DNA of 33,261 nucleotides from Porticoccus sp. (lineage in GTDB: Bacteria; Pseudomonadota; Gammaproteobacteria; Pseudomonadales; Porticoccaceae), in NCBI GenBank assembly GCA_021773405.1, contig JAJFKD010000122.1, forward strand, positions 1 through 33,261. Direction: 5' to 3'. The position numbers were made by a program, and so were the translations under genes. This document shows positions 9,315-17,660 of the stretch, one piece after another (the stretch's first letter is position 1; each line of letters begins with the position of its first letter). Under the pieces are notes generated by a model that saw only the letters and a list, made by a program, of their open reading frames with translations, was not told the origin of the DNA and made no database searches.

Positions 9315-9331
9315 CGCCTATACAATAGGCG
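9315..9331 (-). repeat. Hairpin between acxA and acxB
   Basis: A perfect 7-bp stem, CGCCTAT (9315-9321) and ATAGGCG (9325-9331), with a 3-nt loop in the 69-nt gap. It lies about 20 nt upstream of the acxB ribosome site and has no U-run after it. It is a likely processing or stability element. Confidence 0.6.
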
Positions 9332-9361
9332 TTTGCAATTCTCTATGGATGTTTGATCCCA

Positions 9362-11503
9362 TCACACTTCGATCAGGTGGAACAGACGGTGTCCATCCAA
9401 CCAAGTTTCAAAGCCTGTTGGAACTACATAAGTAGTCGCATCGGATTCAATAACTGCTGGACCAGTAACTCTGTTACCTGGCACCAAGCTTTCCATATGG
9501 TAGAGGTCTGCTGTAACCCACTCGCCGTTATAGTAGAACGGACGCTCACCAATCACTGCACTCGCAGCTGGGGTTGCATCACCTTCTGCTTCATGAGGAA
9601 TAGAAGGTTTCTTAGTCTCAACAGAACCACGTAGAATCGCACCAGTGATACCAAAGCCAAGCTCTGGAGAACGAGCAGCATCAGCATATACACGAGCATA
9701 AGTTTCGTCGAAAGTTCCAACCAACTCATCCCACTCAGCAGCTTTGCTTACTGATTTCAGTGGTGAATCCATTTCCAAGTCATTCAACTGACCCAGGTAC
9801 TGCATGCGGTATCCAGGAGTCAAAGTTACTTGATCAGGAGCAAAACCGTTAATACGGAATTCTTCCAGTACTTTCGCAGTCAGCTCATCCCAAGCAGCTT
9901 GAAGCGTATTAATTGCGTCTTGCTTATCTGCTTCAGTGGACTCTTCAGTAATACCGATATCAGTACTCATATCATAACGATATTCAAAGTCTGCAGTCGC
10001 ACAACCGAATGCAGAGAAACCAGCAGCCCATGCAGGGATAATAGTTTCTTTAAAGCCCAAGCCTTTAGTGTAGCCGTATGCGTGAACTGGACCACCGCCA
10101 CCGTATGAGAAACATACGAAGTCGCTTGGTGCATAACCTTTCGCAGAAATCATTGCACGAAGGTGTTGACGTAGAGACAAATCAAGCAGTTCGATTACAC
10201 CAGCAGCCGCGTCTTCTAGAGACAGGCCAAGTGGAGTAGCGATTTGGTCTTGAACACATTGCTTAGCACGTGGAACGTCTAGCTCAAGAATACCACCCAA
10301 GAAGTTGTCTGGGTTCAAGTAACCCAAAATGATGTGACAGTCAGTTACAGATACTGTGTCAACACCACCTTCTGGCCAGCAAGTACCTACACGGTAACCA
10401 GCGGAATCAGGACCCAACTTCAAAGAGTTGCTGTATGGATCGATACGTACGAAGCTACCAGCGCCAGCACCGATTGTGTCCATCGCTACCAATGGTAGAG
10501 AAAGAACCAGACGAGCCATGTCGCCATCTTGGTGCATTGCGAATTTGCTCTTAACGATCAGAGCCATATCGAAGCTAGTACCACCGATATCAGAACATGC
10601 GATGTTATCGATTTTCAGCTGTTCAGCCAAGTACTTAGCACCGATTACACCACCGATAGGACCAGATACCAAAGAACGTGCAAGTTCTTTTGCTTTCCAG
10701 CCAATAGTACCGCCGTGGCTCGCCATTACACGAACGTCAAACTTAGCACCTTTCTCTTTCATACGATCGCTCAACTGAGACAGAATCGCACGAGAAGGCT
10801 CAGCAGCGTAAGCTTCAAGCAGAGTAGTGTTAGTACGGTGAGTTTCTTTACGTACTGGGTAGTAATCAACAGAAGCGAAAACAGGAATATCTGAACCCAT
10901 TTCTTTCTTAACTTCTTCAACAACATCGCGAACTGCACGCTCGTGAGTACCGTTCAGGTAAGAACTCAAGAAGCTGATTACGATTGCTTTACAACCCTGT
11001 TCGATCAGTTCACGAGCAGCTTCACGCGCTTCGTGCAGACGAACTGGAATTACAACACCACCTTTAGAGTCAACACGCTCAGTAACACCACGAGTATCGT
11101 GAATGTGAGCAAGAGGCTCATCATAACGGTGAGTGTTCAGGTGAAGACGATCTTCAAACGCGTAACCCAGGTAGCACTGAATCGCACGACCCATACGGTG
11201 AAAATCTTCAAAACCTTTACTTACGATCAAACCAGTACGCAGACCTTTACGACCTACAACACGGTTCAACATGGCTGTACCTGAGAATACACAGGTAACC
11301 ATCTGCGGGTAAACTTCTTCTACGGTTGTGTCCCAGTGAGCAAGTGCATCAACACTTGACTCAAGAACCGCGTTGGCTTCATCGGCATCACTTTGTGCCT
11401 TACCAACTACGAATGTGCCATCCGCACGCACAAAAAAAGTATCGGTCATCGTGCCGCCGGCATCGATACCCAGAACTTCAACGGGATTGGTTAAATCATT
11501 CAA
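9362..11503 (-). CDS. acxA: Acetone carboxylase beta subunit (HyuA family, ATP site)
   Basis: ATP-binding subunit that phosphorylates acetone and bicarbonate before carboxylation on the alpha subunit. The 713 residues (about 78 kDa) fit AcxA. It has an ASKHA-like hydantoinase A fold: the N-terminal phosphate loop GIDAGGTMTD (D14, G16-T18), a SGPIGG block at about 280-285, and a second loop SDIGGTSFD (D305). The domain near FSYGGGGPVHAYG is also conserved. It is the first gene of acxABC, with an AGAGGAT ribosome site, about 100 nt downstream of a sigma-54 promoter. Biased codon choice matches acxB. Related N-methylhydantoinase and acetophenone carboxylase chains are possible by fold alone, but the acxC neighbour and acxR context favour acetone (or butanone) carboxylase. 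Confidence 0.94.
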   Translation of the reverse strand: MNDLTNPVEVLGIDAGGTMTDTFFVRADGTFVVGKAQSDADEANAVLESSVDALAHWDTTVEEVYPQMVTCVFSGTAMLNRVVGRKGLRTGLIVSKGFEDFHRMGRAIQCYLGYAFEDRLHLNTHRYDEPLAHIHDTRGVTERVDSKGGVVIPVRLHEAREAARELIEQGCKAIVISFLSSYLNGTHERAVRDVVEEVKKEMGSDIPVFASVDYYPVRKETHRTNTTLLEAYAAEPSRAILSQLSDRMKEKGAKFDVRVMASHGGTIGWKAKELARSLVSGPIGGVIGAKYLAEQLKIDNIACSDIGGTSFDMALIVKSKFAMHQDGDMARLVLSLPLVAMDTIGAGAGSFVRIDPYSNSLKLGPDSAGYRVGTCWPEGGVDTVSVTDCHIILGYLNPDNFLGGILELDVPRAKQCVQDQIATPLGLSLEDAAAGVIELLDLSLRQHLRAMISAKGYAPSDFVCFSYGGGGPVHAYGYTKGLGFKETIIPAWAAGFSAFGCATADFEYRYDMSTDIGITEESTEADKQDAINTLQAAWDELTAKVLEEFRINGFAPDQVTLTPGYRMQYLGQLNDLEMDSPLKSVSKAAEWDELVGTFDETYARVYADAARSPELGFGITGAILRGSVETKKPSIPHEAEGDATPAASAVIGERPFYYNGEWVTADLYHMESLVPGNRVTGPAVIESDATTYVVPTGFETWLDGHRLFHLIEV

Positions 11504-11612
11504 GTTTATATCCTCTAATTATGAGTTGTTAACTTCTACCCCCTACCACAAAACTGCTTTACGACCGGACGAGCCTGCCGATTAGTGACGGGGATACCCT
11601 CGGATACGACTA

Positions 11613-11630
11613 TTGCAACAGTCGTGCCAA
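11613..11630 (-). promoter_or_regulatory. Sigma-54 (-24/-12) promoter of acxABC
   Basis: On the minus strand the sequence reads TTGGCAC-N5-TTGCAA, matching the RpoN consensus with the invariant GG (11628-11627) and GC (11616-11615) 12 nt apart. Transcription should start near 11604, leaving a leader of about 100 nt before acxA. The divergent gene encodes a sigma-54 activator, which supports the call. Confidence 0.92.
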
Positions 11631-11670
11631 TGAGAAATTATCATTAAAAATTATTGGCTTACAAAAACTA

Positions 11671-11800
11671 ACCGATTAATGCTTCCCTCCGAAACCTCAA
11701 AACCGTATGATTATCAGTCATTGGCCGAGCATTAATCGAACCGAATTAAAGCATGGTGTATAAGAAGTGTCCAACAAAACTGGACTCTATGCATTAACTG
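11671..11800. promoter_or_regulatory. Candidate AcxR enhancer sites upstream of acxA
   Basis: The 10-mer CGATTAATGC occurs at 11673-11682 and, inverted, at 11729-11738. Degenerate copies lie at 11742-11752 (CGAATTAAAGC) and, inverted, at 11791-11800 (CAGTTAATGC). A separate dyad, AGTGTCCA-N7-TGGACTCT, spans 11766-11788. These elements sit about 70-190 nt upstream of the predicted start, where sigma-54 activators bind. That AcxR binds here is inference. Confidence 0.5.
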
Positions 11801-11853
11801 CCCCAGCTCACCCATATCCACAGGCTAATTTAAGCAAGAAGAAAACGGACAAA

Positions 11854-11883
11854 AAGACAAAATAGGCGCTACTAATCTATAAT
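11854..11883 (+). promoter_or_regulatory. Likely sigma-70 promoter of acxR
   Basis: A perfect TATAAT at 11878-11883 has an 18-nt spacer to AAGACA (11854-11859), a 4-of-6 match to the -35 consensus. The start would be near 11890, about 30 nt before the acxR ATG. The strong -10 and weak -35 fit a low-level or regulated promoter. Confidence 0.6.
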
Positions 11884-11920
11884 TGTATGTCTGAGGCTGT
11901 AATAACTATGCGAATGTACC

Positions 11921-13900
11921 ATGAATAACGATTCTTCCCTTAAGGGCTCAACGGCGGTTTCTCATCCGACTCGAATTGCTTCGGCAAGAGAGAAACTACA
12001 AACCAGCGGCAACATGCCCGACGACACCGTGCGCCCCGTTATTAAGGATTCCTGGCAACGCTGTGTTACCAGCCATGTAGATCCCCATGTCGCCAAGAGT
12101 GGTCTGGAACTAGATAGTGACCAACTCCAAAGCCTTAGAAATGAGCACCATGAACTCCTATCCGCATCAGATGTGATTATGCGTGAAGCTAAAGAGTTGC
12201 TGGCAGAATCAGGGACGATCATGCATTTGGTCTCACCCACAGGAACTATTCTTGACTATGAAGGTGATCCTGCCACTCTGGAACTTGCAACCAACTATAG
12301 ATTGAGGCCTGGCGCCAACTGGACTGAACAGGCAGCGGGTACCAACGCGATAGGAACCGCCCTAAACATTGCAGCTCCCGTTCAAGTGCATGCATTTGAA
12401 CACTACTGTGAAAACATTAGTCGCTGGACCTGCTCTGCTGCAGTTATTCGTGATCCGTTCGAAAAACGGTTACTCGGCGCTGTCAATATTTCCGGCCTAG
12501 AAAATACGCTACACGACTACTGCTTAGCCTTGGCTATTTCAGGTGCTCGCCGAATCGAAGGGCAATTTGCACAGCTGAAGCTGGCAAAAAGAGACTCCCT
12601 ATTAGGCGTAACAATTAATAATTTCGCCTCATCTTGTAATGATGGCGTACTGCTATTTGACTTGGACGGCAAACTTATTCGTGCAAATACCCAGGCTGAC
12701 AGGGTTTTAGCTGCCAGGGGCATAAAAATTAATTTAACGCCTTACAACCCTATTCTTACCTTAAATGATGAAGGCAAGTATCAGGCCGAGGCCGCAGTCC
12801 CCGTTTTGGATCAAATTGATAAACGTTGGATTGAACCTGTTATGCATCAAGGCTCAGCCATTGGTTATTTGGCTGTTATTCCACTGCCATCACGCCCTAT
12901 TCAAGGTGGAACTGATAGTAACAGTGCCGCACCTTCAGCAGAGCCTGAAGAAGCCAAGGGTTTTTCGCGCCTGGTAGGGCAGAGCCCTCCTTATATGATG
13001 GCGGTGCAACAAGCCAAGCGGCTCTCTAAAGCACCCATACCTGTGCTGCTTCAAGGTGAAACCGGTGTTGGTAAAGAATTGTTTGCTCGCGCCATGCATG
13101 AAGATGGCGCCGGCCAAGGTGGTGAGTTTGTTGCTCTCAACTGTGGAGGACTATCTCGTGATCTGTTAGCCAGCGAACTGTTTGGTCACATAGAAGGTGC
13201 GTTTACCGGTGCTCGCAAAGGTGGCATGGCCGGTAAAATTGAAGCCGCCAATGGCGGCACACTATTCTTGGACGAAATTGGCGAAATGCCACTGGATCTC
13301 CAGCCAATGTTTTTACGTGTGCTTCAGGAATCTGAAATTTGCCGAGTGGGTGAAACCAGACCCCGTAAAGTTAACTTCCGCCTGATCGCTGCGACTAATA
13401 GAGAGCTAACACAAGAAGTTGCAGAAGGTCGTTTTAGAATGGATCTGTTCTATCGCATCTCATCCATGACGTTAACGGTACCACCCCTACGTGAGCGTAA
13501 AGGTGATGTGTCACTATTAGCACAAAATATTTTCAATCACCTGGTGACACAGCACGCAGCTGGCGCCAAACGCCTAAGCAAGCCACTGCTGGAACTATTA
13601 GAAAAGCATAGTTGGCCTGGCAACATCCGTGAACTGAGCAACCTAATTACAGCAGCATTCTTCCTGTCTGACGAAATGGAACTGGGCCCAGGTGATCTTC
13701 CTCAAGACTTCCTGCTGGCACATAAAAATGAAGTTGCTGAAGAAGAGGAAACTAACCCTCTAGGCTTGGCCGAAAAAGAAGTTATTAGTCGAGCGATTAG
13801 AGAACAAGGTGGCAACCTAACCAAGGCAGCGAAAGAGCTTAATATTGCCAAAAGTACGTTGTACCTAAAAATGAAAAAGTACGATATCCAACGTCCCTGA
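11921..13900 (+). CDS. acxR: Sigma-54-dependent activator of the acx operon (AcoR-type)
   Basis: Enhancer-binding protein of 659 residues with three parts. A GAF-like sensory region spans about 70-230 and likely binds acetone or a related ligand. The AAA+ ATPase (about 345-580) has Walker A GETGVGKE (379-386), the sigma-54-contacting GAFTGA loop (426-431) and Walker B with DEIG (451-454). A Fis-type helix-turn-helix lies at about 630-655 (LTKAAKELNIAKSTLYLKM). There is no phospho-receiver domain, so it is ligand- rather than kinase-controlled, as in AcoR. It diverges from acxABC, whose promoter is of sigma-54 type. The ATG at 11921 is the only usable start before an in-frame stop at 11903; its ribosome site is poor. 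Codon use is mixed, unlike acxABC. Confidence 0.92.
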   Translation: MNNDSSLKGSTAVSHPTRIASAREKLQTSGNMPDDTVRPVIKDSWQRCVTSHVDPHVAKSGLELDSDQLQSLRNEHHELLSASDVIMREAKELLAESGTIMHLVSPTGTILDYEGDPATLELATNYRLRPGANWTEQAAGTNAIGTALNIAAPVQVHAFEHYCENISRWTCSAAVIRDPFEKRLLGAVNISGLENTLHDYCLALAISGARRIEGQFAQLKLAKRDSLLGVTINNFASSCNDGVLLFDLDGKLIRANTQADRVLAARGIKINLTPYNPILTLNDEGKYQAEAAVPVLDQIDKRWIEPVMHQGSAIGYLAVIPLPSRPIQGGTDSNSAAPSAEPEEAKGFSRLVGQSPPYMMAVQQAKRLSKAPIPVLLQGETGVGKELFARAMHEDGAGQGGEFVALNCGGLSRDLLASELFGHIEGAFTGARKGGMAGKIEAANGGTLFLDEIGEMPLDLQPMFLRVLQESEICRVGETRPRKVNFRLIAATNRELTQEVAEGRFRMDLFYRISSMTLTVPPLRERKGDVSLLAQNIFNHLVTQHAAGAKRLSKPLLELLEKHSWPGNIRELSNLITAAFFLSDEMELGPGDLPQDFLLAHKNEVAEEEETNPLGLAEKEVISRAIREQGGNLTKAAKELNIAKSTLYLKMKKYDIQRP

Positions 13901-13913
13901 TCTCGCCATAACC

Positions 13914-13952
13914 AGTAAATTAAAGAAGGTGCACAGCCTTCTTTAATTTACT
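13914..13952. terminator. Bidirectional terminator between acxR and the DUF2721 gene
   Basis: A perfect 16-bp inverted repeat, AGTAAATTAAAGAAGG (13914-13929) and its complement (13937-13952), with a 7-nt loop. It lies between two converging genes. The A/T-rich outer stem supplies U-rich tracts in both directions. Confidence 0.8.
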
Positions 13953-13986
13953 CCAGTTTACCTTCAACACTTCACTCTATCTCAGC

Positions 13987-14451
13987 CTATTCTGCTTCCT
14001 CCATCGGCAGCTCTTTTCCAATGCGTAATGTGCGTGTCGCCAACTGAACTTCTTTTAAAAAATAAGTCAGCGCAATAATCAACAGCACAAGTGCTAAAAC
14101 AAAAAACCCCACAATCAAAGCACCAATATTCAAGCCCCAAAAACCACCGATAAAAAGACTTACGATCAATGTACACACCAACAAGCCTGATGCAGTACAA
14201 AAGCCAATAGACCAATTAATAATATTGACCCGACGCCACAAAACCACCAATTCTCTGTGGGCAATTGCGCGCAGTTTTGGGTCACGAAGACCCGACTCCC
14301 TAACCTCAACTACACGAGCCCGATCTACTATCCTTCCCAAACGGCCAGACATCACATTGAGAAAACCTGCAACACCCGCTAATAAAAAAACGGGGGCAAC
14401 GGATAATTCAATAATAATGGCCAAATCTGTAGCTGTAGTGATGAGGTTCAT
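13987..14451 (-). CDS. DUF2721 family membrane protein
   Basis: Small inner-membrane protein of 154 residues and unknown function. Three hydrophobic segments are visible at about 10-34, 76-102 and 106-132. The first is followed by the conserved NVMSGRLGRIVDRAR motif and a charged cytoplasmic stretch (RDPKLRAIAHREL), which mark the DUF2721 family. It lies 53 nt downstream of the RND permease gene on the same strand and may be co-transcribed with it, although no functional link is known to me. It ends just before the shared bidirectional terminator. No catalytic residues stand out. Confidence 0.8.
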   Translation of the reverse strand: MNLITTATDLAIIIELSVAPVFLLAGVAGFLNVMSGRLGRIVDRARVVEVRESGLRDPKLRAIAHRELVVLWRRVNIINWSIGFCTASGLLVCTLIVSLFIGGFWGLNIGALIVGFFVLALVLLIIALTYFLKEVQLATRTLRIGKELPMEEAE

Positions 14452-14504
14452 CGTTTTTATGCCTATTGATTAATTGTGAATAAATTTAATTTATAAAAAC
14501 TTAG

Positions 14505-17500
14505 CTAAAAATTTCTAGAGTCACCTTCACCTACCGATATTTCTGAAGAACCTTCGCCAGAGCGCCAACGCTGACAAGCTTCCTTCACTCTCTCACCAGA
14601 CACATAAATAGCAGGCACAAGAATTAAGGTCACAAAAGTGGCCAACAAGACGCCAAAAGCCAGTGAAATAACCATGGGGATCAAAAATTGAGCCTGCGCG
14701 CTTTTTTCAAATAAGATAGGCATCAACCCAAAGAATGTTGTGAGGGACGTTAACACGATAGGTCTAAAGCGATCTCGCGCACCCTGCATGACAGCCTCAT
14801 AAGGGTGCCAACCTTCTTTTATCAGTTGGTTAATGCGATCAATTAACACTAAGTTATCATTGACCACTACACCTGCTGCCGCCAGCACCCCCATCATTGA
14901 AGGCATGCTGATTTCTTTACCAAACAGAATATGCCCAACAATCGCACCCGCAATACCAAAGGGCACAGCACTAAGAATAATTACAGGCTGCCAATAAGAA
15001 CGAAACTCTACGGCTAACAATGCATAAATAGCCAGCAGCGCCAGCGCCATCATTTGCAAAAACCCAGTCTCAAATTCTGTCTGATCCTTCTGGGCACCAT
15101 CAATTTGTAGGGTAATACCCGGGTATTTTTTCTCTAATTCTGGCCAGAACTGTTTTTTCAATGCAAAGACAATTTCATTAGCCGACGCAGAGCCTCTGGA
15201 CAACTCAGCTTTGATCTCTACCATCCGCATTCGATCCCGGCGTTTAATCTCGGTATAGCCCGGTACAAATTCCACATCAGCAACAGCATTAAATGGAAGC
15301 TCTCTACCATCCGCCGTACGAATTCGCATTTCGTCAAGAGATGACATCGTCGCACGCTCAGCAGCAGAGTATCGAACCATGACTTTGACATCTTCACGTT
15401 CTCTGGGAATACGCTGAGCCTCAGCACCATAAAAAGCATTACGTAGCTGACTAGCAATATCGCTTAGCCCTACATCCAGGGTATTCGCATGATCTGTCAA
15501 ACTGATTTCTATTTCTTTGCGAGCCGAACGCATGGAGTCCGACACGTTATGAACACCTGTGTAGCTTAGTAACGCAGATTCAATTTCTTCCGTTGCACCG
15601 CGCAAAACATCAATATCGCGCCCTTTCAGAACCATATTGATATCCTTAGGCTTACCCATCAACGTATATTCAACATCAAACTCCTCGACGTTTTCTACCG
15701 GGCCAATATGCTTTCGCCATAATTCGGCAACATCTCTCGACGACACTGAACGACTTTCATTACTGGACAACTCCAGCACGATAAAAACATTATTCTCTTT
15801 GCTCTCGGCATAATGGTTTTTTAATACTGACTGGCCACTGGCACTAATAAGTAACGGTTCTTTTTTCAAATCATTCACTGATTGTTCTAACTGCGCCATG
15901 ATCTCCAACGATCTACCAAAGCCACTCCCCTCCTGCAGCTCAACGGAAGCACGTAAATATTCACCTTCTACCACTGGAAAGAAAGACACCCTCAGCCAGC
16001 CCGTAAAGAAAACCCCAAGCACAACGATGAGTATGGCGATAAATGTCGCGATAGTGATATAGCTATGACGCAAGGCACGTTCTAATAACGGCCGAAACTG
16101 ATTGTCAGCAAACTTTTTCAAAGCCGACGAAGTATGCTGCCGACCATGATGAACCCACTTAGCAATTAACCATTTCGGCTCTTTTTCGGGCTTCATGTGT
16201 CGCAAATGCGCCGGCAGGATCAAAAAAGATTCCAGCAAGGAAAAGGCCAGAGCAATAATCGCTACCTTAGGCATTACCGCCATTAACTTGGTGGAATCCC
16301 CCGGTAATAACATCATGGGGACAAAAACAATCATGGTCGTCAACACCGCAAACGTAACCGGCTTGGAAACCGATTTTGCTCCCATTACCGCACTTTCATT
16401 ACCGCTCAGGCCCCGCTCATAGTGGGCATAAACGCTTTCACCCACCACTATTGCATCATCCACCACAATGCCGAGAATCAATAGGAAGGCAAACATAGAA
16501 ACAACATTCACACTGATCCCCAAATAGGGCATTAACCACAGTGCACCCAAATAGGAAATGCCGATACCCATTGCCACCCAGAATGCCAAGGCTGGCCGCA
16601 GAAAGAATACCAACAACCCAAAAACCAATATCAAACCGCCCAAAGCATTTTTGAGCAACAAATCAATACGGCTATTTAAGTAAACAGATAAATCGCGCCA
16701 AATCACTAACTCCACACCCTGTTGCAGAGTAGGAAGTCGTCGATCAATATATTCTCTAACAGCTTCTGATGTCGTGATGACATCAGGGTTTCTAGTATTA
16801 AATAAGTTGATAAATACCGCTGGCTTGCCATTAAACTTGGACACTAAATCCTGCTCGGCAAAACCATCGTTGATATGTGCAATGTCGCCAAGGTGGACTT
16901 GTGTACCATCGTTATTTCGCAGCACTACAATGCGTTCAAAATCCTCGCGATTATAGGCCTGCCCCCGTGTTTGCAACACGATGTCTCCGGCTTCCTCTCG
17001 CACTTCACCAGCAGGCAAATTGATGGAAGAACGACGAATTGCTTCCACCACATCATCAAAACGAAGCTGATACTGACGCAGGGTTTCTTCTGAGACCTCA
17101 ACCGAAACTTCTTCAGGGCGTGTTCCACCAATTTCTGCCAGTGTCACTCCTGGTAGTTCTGTCACTTCATCCCGGATTTCTTCGGCAAGCTGTTTTAGGT
17201 CCCACTCATTCAGAGGGCCCGCAACAGCAATGCTTAGAATTTGGGTGCGAGCAAGGATGTCTCTGATTTCTGGTCGTTCAGAATCGACCGGGAAAGTATT
17301 AATAGCGTCTACACGGGATTTAACGTCATTGAGCAGCTTTTGAGTGTCATAACCATCAGCTACCTCAATCTCTATTCGCCCTGAACCCTGATAAGCAAAA
17401 GATCGAAGCTCCTCAATACCATCCAGATCGTGGACTTCTTCCTCTACCCTGATACAGATTTGCTCTTCTACTTCTTTAGGTCCTGCCCCTGGATAAGGCA

Positions 17501-17660
17501 CCACCACCTGAACCACATCACGTGGAATCTTGGGAAACATCTCCTTATCAAGGCCAGATAATCCGGTAAAACCACCCACCAGAATCATCATCATTAATAA
17601 ATTAGCTGCGATGGGGTTATGAACAAACCAGGCAAGAAATCCCTTACTGGCAGTTTTCAT
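14505..17660 (-). CDS. RND-family efflux permease
   Basis: Inner-membrane proton-driven exporter of 1051 residues with the AcrB/HAE1-type architecture: TM1 at about 12-35, a large periplasmic loop, TM2-6 (about 335-480), TM7 (about 540), a second loop, and TM8-12 at the C-terminus. TM4 carries the proton-relay pair D401-D402 in GIVVDDAIVVGES. TM10 has GVVVNDNLVLIDRIN, an N-D pair where AcrB has Lys940, so this belongs to a divergent branch of the superfamily. The start ATG overlaps the adaptor gene stop by 4 nt (ATGA), indicating translational coupling. No outer-membrane factor gene is adjacent, so a TolC-like partner must be encoded elsewhere. The substrate cannot be predicted. Confidence 0.92.
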   Translation of the reverse strand: MKTASKGFLAWFVHNPIAANLLMMMILVGGFTGLSGLDKEMFPKIPRDVVQVVVPYPGAGPKEVEEQICIRVEEEVHDLDGIEELRSFAYQGSGRIEIEVADGYDTQKLLNDVKSRVDAINTFPVDSERPEIRDILARTQILSIAVAGPLNEWDLKQLAEEIRDEVTELPGVTLAEIGGTRPEEVSVEVSEETLRQYQLRFDDVVEAIRRSSINLPAGEVREEAGDIVLQTRGQAYNREDFERIVVLRNNDGTQVHLGDIAHINDGFAEQDLVSKFNGKPAVFINLFNTRNPDVITTSEAVREYIDRRLPTLQQGVELVIWRDLSVYLNSRIDLLLKNALGGLILVFGLLVFFLRPALAFWVAMGIGISYLGALWLMPYLGISVNVVSMFAFLLILGIVVDDAIVVGESVYAHYERGLSGNESAVMGAKSVSKPVTFAVLTTMIVFVPMMLLPGDSTKLMAVMPKVAIIALAFSLLESFLILPAHLRHMKPEKEPKWLIAKWVHHGRQHTSSALKKFADNQFRPLLERALRHSYITIATFIAILIVVLGVFFTGWLRVSFFPVVEGEYLRASVELQEGSGFGRSLEIMAQLEQSVNDLKKEPLLISASGQSVLKNHYAESKENNVFIVLELSSNESRSVSSRDVAELWRKHIGPVENVEEFDVEYTLMGKPKDINMVLKGRDIDVLRGATEEIESALLSYTGVHNVSDSMRSARKEIEISLTDHANTLDVGLSDIASQLRNAFYGAEAQRIPREREDVKVMVRYSAAERATMSSLDEMRIRTADGRELPFNAVADVEFVPGYTEIKRRDRMRMVEIKAELSRGSASANEIVFALKKQFWPELEKKYPGITLQIDGAQKDQTEFETGFLQMMALALLAIYALLAVEFRSYWQPVIILSAVPFGIAGAIVGHILFGKEISMPSMMGVLAAAGVVVNDNLVLIDRINQLIKEGWHPYEAVMQGARDRFRPIVLTSLTTFFGLMPILFEKSAQAQFLIPMVISLAFGVLLATFVTLILVPAIYVSGERVKEACQRWRSGEGSSEISVGEGDSRNF

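Noticed and set aside
6372..11503. N-methylhydantoinase, 5-oxoprolinase or acetophenone carboxylase instead of acetone carboxylase
   Set aside because: Hydantoinase and oxoprolinase lack the zinc-type gamma subunit and acetophenone carboxylase has more subunits. Sizes 713/775/167, the Mn-ligand spacing and the acxR neighbour fit AcxABC, though butanone may also be a substrate.
11712..11724. IHF site between the two CGATTAATGC copies
   Set aside because: TATCAGTCATTGG matches the IHF consensus with two mismatches, too weak in A/T-rich DNA to claim.
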